DNA from: Parvularcula sp.
Lineage (GTDB): Bacteria; Pseudomonadota; Alphaproteobacteria; Caulobacterales; Parvularculaceae
Assembly: GCA_003506635.1 (NCBI GenBank)
Contig: DNZB01000162.1
Location: 1-14,545, forward strand
Length of the DNA: 14,545 nucleotides
Direction of reading: 5' to 3'
Both the position numbers and the translations under genes were made by a program. A model generated the notes under the pieces. The model worked only from the letters and a program-made list of their open reading frames with translations, did no database searches and had not been told where the DNA came from. Each line of letters opens with the position of its first letter. The stretch's first letter is position 1. Positions 10,286-14,545 of this stretch are shown here, piece after piece.

Positions 10286-10764
10286 TGACTAAAGCGGACC
10301 GATACGCCGAAGTCGCGAAGGAAATCGCTGCGACCTTGGAAGGCGAGCCGAACCTGATCGCCCGCATGGCGACAGTCTCAAACATCCTGCACCACGCGTT
10401 CGATCATTTCTTCTGGACGGGGTTTTATCTCGTCGATCCGGACAAGAAGGACGAGCTCGTCATCGGGCCTTACCAGGGAACGCTAGGATGCCTGCGCATA
10501 CCATTTTCAAGGGGCGTCTGCGGCGCTTGCGCCGCGCGGCGCGAAACTGTCATCGTGCCCGATGTTCACGAATTTCCCGGGCATATCGCCTGTGACAGCC
10601 GCTCCGAGTCCGAAATCGTCGTTCCGGTATTCGATCAGGCAGGGCGGCTGATCGGCGTTTTCGACGTCGATAGCGACCGCAAGAACCAGTTCGACGAGCG
10701 CGACCGCGCCGGACTTGAACGGATCATGTCGGAGGTTTTCCGCCGCCAGGCGGCTTGCGGGTAG
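10285..10764 (+). CDS. msrC: Free methionine-(R)-sulfoxide reductase (GAF domain)
   Basis: A 159-residue GAF-fold enzyme that reduces free methionine-(R)-sulfoxide in the cytoplasm, a repair step after oxidative stress. The fRMsr hallmarks are all visible: WTGFYLVD at 44-51, GPYQGTLGC, RIPFSRGVCGACAA, VPDVHEFPGHIACDS and SEIVVPV. The three catalytic cysteines fit Cys69, Cys79 and Cys103, with the same 10- and 24-residue spacings as Cys84, 94 and 118 of the E. coli enzyme. I start at the ATG at 10285, which overlaps the FAH stop (TGATG) and follows GGAG by seven bases; a GTG at 10282 would add one residue. It is the last gene of the tal-mscS-DUF1272-FAH-msrC run. Confidence 0.94.
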   Translation: MTKADRYAEVAKEIAATLEGEPNLIARMATVSNILHHAFDHFFWTGFYLVDPDKKDELVIGPYQGTLGCLRIPFSRGVCGACAARRETVIVPDVHEFPGHIACDSRSESEIVVPVFDQAGRLIGVFDVDSDRKNQFDERDRAGLERIMSEVFRRQAACG

Positions 10765-10856
10765 GGACGCATGTTTGTGAGCCGCGCGACAGCCGATAGC
10801 TAATCTGCGCTGCGGGCACGCCCTCGGGCGCCCGGTCGGTCCGGCTTGCATCGCGT

Positions 10857-10870
10857 TTGATCCTGATCAA
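10857..10870 (+). promoter_or_regulatory. FNR/FixK-type binding site upstream of usp
   Basis: The palindrome TTGAT-CCTG-ATCAA matches the Crp/Fnr-family consensus TTGAT-N4-ATCAA at all ten conserved positions. Its centre is about 61 bases before the universal stress gene start. A class II activator site (centre near -41) would put transcription start near 10905, leaving room for the ribosome site at 10915. This suggests activation under low oxygen by an FnrL or FixK regulator, which is not in this window. Confidence 0.75.
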
Positions 10871-10924
10871 TCGACGGATATCTCACGCAATTAGTCTGAA
10901 CTCCGGCTGACAGCGGAGGACCCC

Positions 10925-11776
10925 TTGCGCCGATTTCTTGTGGGCGTTGATTTTTCAGAACGATCGTCTCGCGCTGAAGACCAGGCGTTGCTGCTGGCGG
11001 CTCGGGCTGGCGCGGAGCTTGCGGCGGCGCATGTCATCGACGGCGATCTGCCGGCCCGCATCGCCGAGGCTGCCGCGGATGAAGCGCGCGTCCGTAGCGC
11101 GGGGCTGGTCGAGCGCGGCCGCGCCGCCGGCGTCGCCTGCCGACTGACGACCGCTCGCGGAGAGGCGCATGTAGAGTTGCACAATATCGCGCGCGGCGTC
11201 GGCGCCGACCTTATCGTACTTGGCGCGCATCGGACGAGTCCTGAGCGTAACGCCTTCGTCGGCACGACCGCCGATCGCATCTTGCGGACGGCGAGGCATC
11301 CGGTGCTCGTCATTCGCAGCGGCTCCGCGCATCAGTATCAGGCGCCTTTGGCGGCGATTGATCTCTTTGCTCCTGATGTTCAGCCGCTGGCGACGGCGCT
11401 TGAACTCGGGATTGCGAGCGCCGACAAAGTGACCGCCGCATTCGGCGTCGAGACCGAAGCGATGCGGCGCCTGAAAACTCAGGCGGCGAGCCTTGAAGCG
11501 ATATCCAGGGCCTTCGCCGAAGACGAAGCCGCGCTGCGCGCCGAAGCGGAAGGGATCCTTGCCGCGGCCGGCCTTGCCGGCACAAGGATTCTTGTAAAGC
11601 CTTTGCTGTTCAACGCTGCGGATTTCGTCGTCGGGACGGCGGTGGAGCTCGGCGCGGATCTGTTGGTCCTGGGGGCGAGGCGAAAGGGCGCCGAACACCG
11701 TCAGCCCCTTGGCAGCGTCTCCGAAACGGCGCTCAGGCGGGCGAAAATTGACGTAATGGTCGTTCCGTCCGCCTGA
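10925..11776 (+). CDS. Tandem-domain universal stress protein
   Basis: A 283-residue protein with two UspA domains (about 1-130 and 138-283), a family that helps cells endure starvation, oxygen limitation and other stresses. The first strand is RRFLVGVDFSE. The nucleotide-loop region appears as LGAHRT...VGTTADRIL (Gly100, Gly113) and LGARRK...LGSVSETAL (Gly250, Gly263). In both copies the second Gly of the G-x2-G-x9-G-S/T motif is Arg, so ATP binding is doubtful. The start is a TTG at 10925, backed by GGAGGA at 10915-10920 and by immediate match to the Usp fold. It stands alone behind an FNR/FixK-like box, so oxygen-linked control is likely. Weak similarity of the second domain to single Usp proteins is expected. 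Confidence 0.9.
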   Translation: MRRFLVGVDFSERSSRAEDQALLLAARAGAELAAAHVIDGDLPARIAEAAADEARVRSAGLVERGRAAGVACRLTTARGEAHVELHNIARGVGADLIVLGAHRTSPERNAFVGTTADRILRTARHPVLVIRSGSAHQYQAPLAAIDLFAPDVQPLATALELGIASADKVTAAFGVETEAMRRLKTQAASLEAISRAFAEDEAALRAEAEGILAAAGLAGTRILVKPLLFNAADFVVGTAVELGADLLVLGARRKGAEHRQPLGSVSETALRRAKIDVMVVPSA

Positions 11777-11872
11777 GCCGGCCTTTTGGGTGACTCTTCT
11801 AATCGCTGTTGATAGCCTTTGACCCAAGGCGCTCCCGCAGCGAGAGGGCGCGGCCGCCGGGAGAGGCGATCC

Positions 11873-13381
11873 ATGAAGCAGATGCAAGGGCTCGACGCGG
11901 CCTTTGTCGCGTTCGAACAGCCGAATGCGCCGATCCATATCGGGTCGATTGCGATTTACGACCCATCGACGGCGCCGGGCGGATTTGTCCGGTTCAAGGA
12001 CATTCTCTCGTTCATTCGCGGCCGATTATATCTCGCCAAATCGCTCCGTCAGCGAATGGTCAAGGTGCCGTTCAACATCGATTATCCCTACTGGATCGAA
12101 GATCCGAATTTCGACCTTGAATACCACGTCCGCCACGCGGCGCTGCCCAAACCGGGCGACTGGCGCCAGCTTTGTATCCTGACCGCGCGCACCTTTGCGC
12201 GGCCTCTCGATCTGACGCGCCCGCCCTGGGAGCTGCTCGTCGTCGAGGGCCTCGACAATGTCGATGGCGCGCCGAAGGGCAGCTATGCGATCCTGTCAAA
12301 GGTCCATCACGCGGCGATCGACGGCGTGTCAGGCGTCGACCTGATGAAGGCGCTCCACACCGCGACGCCGGAAGTCGATCCGATCCGGCAGCCCGATCCC
12401 TGGAAGCCGGAGCGCATGCCGAGCCAGCTCGGCATGTTCGCGCGCGGCTATGTGCGGGGATTCACGAATCCGTTGCGGCAAGCGCAGGTGGCGGTGCAGT
12501 CGCTTCCGGGCGCGGTGCACGTCGTCAAGGGCGCGATCAAGGGAGATTTCGACCTCGCATCGACGCTCAAGACGCCGCGTACGCGCTTTAACGGCAAGGT
12601 CTCTGCGCACCGCGTCGTCGACGGCAAATCCTTCGCGCTTGCTGACGTCAAGGATATGCGCGCGCTCGCCGACGGCGCGACTGTCAACGACGTGATGCTG
12701 TCGATCGTCGGGGGCGCGATGCGCGCCTATCTCAATGAAAAGGGCGAACTCCCCGAGGAGACGCTCGCCGCCATGGCGCCGATTTCGGTGCGGGCGGAAA
12801 ACGAAAAGAACATGATGGGGAATCAGGTCAGCGCGATGCGCGCGCCGCTCGGCACTCATATGGATGGAGCAGCGGAACGCCTCGCCTACGTTCGCGAAGA
12901 GACGCAGAAGTCGAAAGCGATGACGAATGCGCTCGGCGCGCGCCAGATGGCGGAGATGTCAAAACTGTCGCCGGCGCTTTATATGGGCCTTGGCGCGCGG
13001 CTTTATAGCCAATTCGGACTCGCGAACCGAATCCGCCCGATGTTCAACACGGTCGTGACGAACGTGCCGGGTCCGCCTTCGCCGATCTTTTCGACCGGCG
13101 CGCGACTGGTGAACATTTACGGAAATCTCTGCCTGCTCGACGGCGTCGGCCTCGGCCATGTGGTGCAGAGTTACACTGACAAGATCACGGTGACCGCGAC
13201 GGCCTGCCGCGACGCGATGCCGGACCCGGCGCGCTACGCCGAATGCCTGCAGGAAAGTTTCGACGCGCATCTCGTCGCGCTTGGGCGCGCGGCTGCGCCG
13301 ACGCGACCGGCGACGAAGCCGCGTGTGCGAAATGCTGTCGCCCGCAATGGCGGCGTCGGCGGAACTCACGCGACCATGTGA
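11873..13381 (+). CDS. Wax ester synthase/diacylglycerol acyltransferase (WS/DGAT)
   Basis: A 502-residue bifunctional acyltransferase that joins acyl-CoA to fatty alcohols or diacylglycerol, making neutral storage lipids at the membrane face. The active-site HHAAIDG (145-151) has the full HHxxxDG motif. Other family blocks are present: PLDLTRPPWE near 111-120, NDVML near 272 and NVPGPP near 396. Length fits the family (about 450-500). The frame is open from a TTG at 11819, but the ATG at 11873 follows GGGAGAGG by a few bases and starts the family sequence (MQGLDAAF). It overlaps the alpha/beta hydrolase region by one base (TGATG) or ends just before it, so the two are co-transcribed. The C-terminal tail after about 470 is Arg/Ala-rich and probably not conserved. 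Confidence 0.93.
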   Translation: MKQMQGLDAAFVAFEQPNAPIHIGSIAIYDPSTAPGGFVRFKDILSFIRGRLYLAKSLRQRMVKVPFNIDYPYWIEDPNFDLEYHVRHAALPKPGDWRQLCILTARTFARPLDLTRPPWELLVVEGLDNVDGAPKGSYAILSKVHHAAIDGVSGVDLMKALHTATPEVDPIRQPDPWKPERMPSQLGMFARGYVRGFTNPLRQAQVAVQSLPGAVHVVKGAIKGDFDLASTLKTPRTRFNGKVSAHRVVDGKSFALADVKDMRALADGATVNDVMLSIVGGAMRAYLNEKGELPEETLAAMAPISVRAENEKNMMGNQVSAMRAPLGTHMDGAAERLAYVREETQKSKAMTNALGARQMAEMSKLSPALYMGLGARLYSQFGLANRIRPMFNTVVTNVPGPPSPIFSTGARLVNIYGNLCLLDGVGLGHVVQSYTDKITVTATACRDAMPDPARYAECLQESFDAHLVALGRAAAPTRPATKPRVRNAVARNGGVGGTHATM

Positions 13382-13392
13382 TGGAGCAACTG

Positions 13393-14181
13393 ATGGCGGC
13401 CGTCACAAAGGACCGGCAGGGTGAAGAACGCCCGAAGCCGCCGTCGATCTTCTGGACGCTCATGGAAGGGCGCGCCGCATTCGAATTCGGCTCCTTCTTG
13501 TCGCTGCGGCTCGCGATGCGCAGCCTTCCGAAGGGCGACGGCCATCCGGTTCTCGTATTGCCCGGGTTCGTCGCGAGCGACTTTTCGACCCGCCCCTTGC
13601 GCGGGGTGCTGAAGGACCTCGGCTACAAGACCTATGGCTGGGGTCTCGGGCGAAATCTCAAATTCAACGACGCGCGCGAGGCGGAAATGCTGGCGCTCGT
13701 CAACCGAATTTACGATCAACACGGACAGAAATTATCGATCATCGGCTGGAGCCTTGGGGGCGTATTCGCGCGGGAGCTCGCCAAACGCGCGCCGGAAAAG
13801 GTGCGCTTTGTCATCTCGCTCGGCAGCCCGATCACGCGGCACCGCGATTATTCGAACGCACGGCGGCTCTATGACGTTATCAATGGCCCGCCGGCGGCGG
13901 CGCGCGCCGAGCAGCTAAGCCGTCTTGGCGAGGCGCCGCCGGTTCCGACAACCTCGATTTTCTCCAGATCGGACGGGGTCGTCGCGTGGCGCGGCTCCCT
14001 ACAGGCGCAAGGGGACGAAAATCCGCAAATTGAAAATATTGAAGCGCCGGCGAGCCATTTCGGTCTCGGCGTCAATCCGCTGGTTGTTTACCTGATCGCC
14101 GACCGGCTGGCTCAAAGCGAGGGCGACTGGAAGCCCTTCGATCACGCAGGCCTGCGCAAGCTGTTCTTCCGCAAGCATTGA
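13393..14181 (+). CDS. Alpha/beta hydrolase (lipase/esterase-like)
   Basis: A 262-residue predicted cytoplasmic hydrolase. The complete catalytic triad is visible: Ser120 in the elbow GWSLGG, Asp194 in SRSDGVVAW, and His222 in SHFGLG. VLVLPGF at 53-59 fits the oxyanion-hole strand and loop. No signal peptide is seen. Its place directly after WS/DGAT suggests it acts on the same neutral lipids or acyl esters, for hydrolysis or remodelling, but the substrate is inferred. Two starts are possible: ATG at 13381, which overlaps the WS/DGAT stop, and ATG at 13393, which has GGAG at 13383-13386 with six-base spacing; I choose the second. The open frame begins at 13243 inside WS/DGAT, but those residues are an Arg-rich shadow. 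A hairpin overlaps the stop codon. Confidence 0.9.
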   Translation: MAAVTKDRQGEERPKPPSIFWTLMEGRAAFEFGSFLSLRLAMRSLPKGDGHPVLVLPGFVASDFSTRPLRGVLKDLGYKTYGWGLGRNLKFNDAREAEMLALVNRIYDQHGQKLSIIGWSLGGVFARELAKRAPEKVRFVISLGSPITRHRDYSNARRLYDVINGPPAAARAEQLSRLGEAPPVPTTSIFSRSDGVVAWRGSLQAQGDENPQIENIEAPASHFGLGVNPLVVYLIADRLAQSEGDWKPFDHAGLRKLFFRKH

Positions 14182-14213
14182 CGGCGCGCCTCATTCGCCG
14201 TCACTCTCGTTTT
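14179..14213 (+). terminator. Probable intrinsic terminator overlapping the stop codon
   Basis: A perfect 8-base stem, TGACGGCG (14179-14186) with CGCCGTCA (14196-14203), encloses a 9-base loop and begins in the TGA stop of the alpha/beta hydrolase. CTCTCG and a run of four T follow. The T-tract is short and offset, so termination may be partial, but the position fits the end of the WS/DGAT-hydrolase unit. Confidence 0.5.
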
Positions 14214-14245
14214 CGTCAGGGGCGTATGGCGAGCAGCGAGGTAAT

Positions 14246-14545
14246 ATGCGGACCTTCATGACGGCGTTCAGCGTTGCGGCGATTTTCAGCGCATCGGCGA
14301 GCGCAGCGGAGGATTTTACGATCGACCCGACGCACAGCGTCGTCCAGTTTTCAGTCGATCGGTTCGGCTTTAACAAGGTGCTGGGGCAGGTTCCAATCAT
14401 TGACGGCGTCGTCGCGCTCGATGACGAGGCGCCGGAAAAAAGCGCGGTCCAGGTGAAGGTGAATCTTGCGGGCCTAACGTCGGGCGACGCGACGCGCGAC
14501 GATCATGTGAAAGGGCCGTTGTGGTTCAATGTCGACAAATTCGCC
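14246..14545 (+). CDS. YceI family periplasmic protein (5' part, cut by window)
   Basis: The first 100 codons of a YceI-family protein, continuing past the right edge. Residues 1-20 form a signal peptide (MRTFMTAFSVAAIFSASASA), followed by the typical YceI opening FTIDPTHSVVQFSVDRFGF. Later come VQVKVNLAGLTSGDATRDDHVKG-type residues and WFNVDKFA, all family hallmarks of the lipocalin-like barrel that binds isoprenoid-like lipids in known members. The ATG at 14246 follows GAGGT by three bases. It lies 64 bases after the hydrolase with a probable terminator between, so it likely has its own promoter. Full length is usually about 190-200 residues. Confidence 0.9.
   Translation, partial: MRTFMTAFSVAAIFSASASAAEDFTIDPTHSVVQFSVDRFGFNKVLGQVPIIDGVVALDDEAPEKSAVQVKVNLAGLTSGDATRDDHVKGPLWFNVDKFA

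Noticed and set aside
10808..10835. GC-rich possible hairpin after msrC as a terminator
   Set aside because: Short, ambiguous pairing (GGGC/GCCC) and no T-tract follows.
11777..11872. Promoter or operator for the WS/DGAT gene
   Set aside because: Only loose TTGGGT / ACCCAA inverted bases and weak -10-like sequences; not enough to call a site.
10955..11938. 327-codon minus-strand frame opposite usp
   Set aside because: No recognisable domain; it covers the usp gene and the start of WS/DGAT, both with clear family motifs on the plus strand.
13243..13392. Upstream extension of the alpha/beta hydrolase into WS/DGAT
   Set aside because: Arg-rich translation with no hydrolase similarity; a good ribosome site precedes the ATG at 13393.

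Overview
This GC-rich window looks like chromosomal DNA of an alphaproteobacterium. The case rests on the UrcA-family protein, a winged-helix/TolB-like/TPR membrane regulator, the DUF1272 and DUF2256 proteins, GC-rich third codon positions, and intergenic palindromes of the type common in that class. Genus-level placement is not possible from the sequence alone. I see no rRNA, tRNA, CRISPR array, transposase or prophage gene, and no gene-free stretch longer than 300 bases.

Left part (1-3095, minus strand): a small cysteine-rich putative lipoprotein with a duplicated 28-residue unit; a gene-free stretch holding two palindromic repeat elements; a fused gamma/alpha subunit of a 2-oxoacid:ferredoxin oxidoreductase (korA-like) with no beta-subunit gene visible; and a secreted UrcA-family protein followed by a strong intrinsic terminator. 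Diverging from urcA (3348-5503, plus strand) are a membrane-anchored winged-helix/TolB-like/TPR protein and a tiny DUF2256 protein that has lost one zinc-ligand cysteine. A DUF4189 lipoprotein follows at 5535.

Middle part (6274-10764, plus strand): a compact five-gene run of type 3 transaldolase, large MscS-type channel with an N-terminal DUF3772 region, DUF1272 zinc-ribbon-like protein, FAH-family hydrolase, and free methionine-(R)-sulfoxide reductase. The genes overlap by 1-4 bases or are separated by at most 9, so they are probably one translationally coupled operon mixing sugar-phosphate metabolism, osmotic protection, catabolism and oxidative repair.

Right part (10857-14545, plus strand): a tandem-domain universal stress protein preceded by a perfect FNR/FixK-type palindrome, which suggests low-oxygen control; a wax ester synthase/diacylglycerol acyltransferase overlapping an alpha/beta hydrolase with a complete Ser-Asp-His triad, ending in a hairpin that overlaps the stop codon; and the start of a secreted YceI-family protein cut by the window edge. 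The possible low-oxygen theme (ferredoxin-dependent oxidoreductase, FNR box on the stress gene, storage-lipid synthesis) is inference. No gene set here clearly amounts to an undescribed system. The best leads are the duplicated Cys-rich lipoprotein, the FNR-boxed stress protein, the lipid acyltransferase/hydrolase pair and the urcA/regulator divergent pair.
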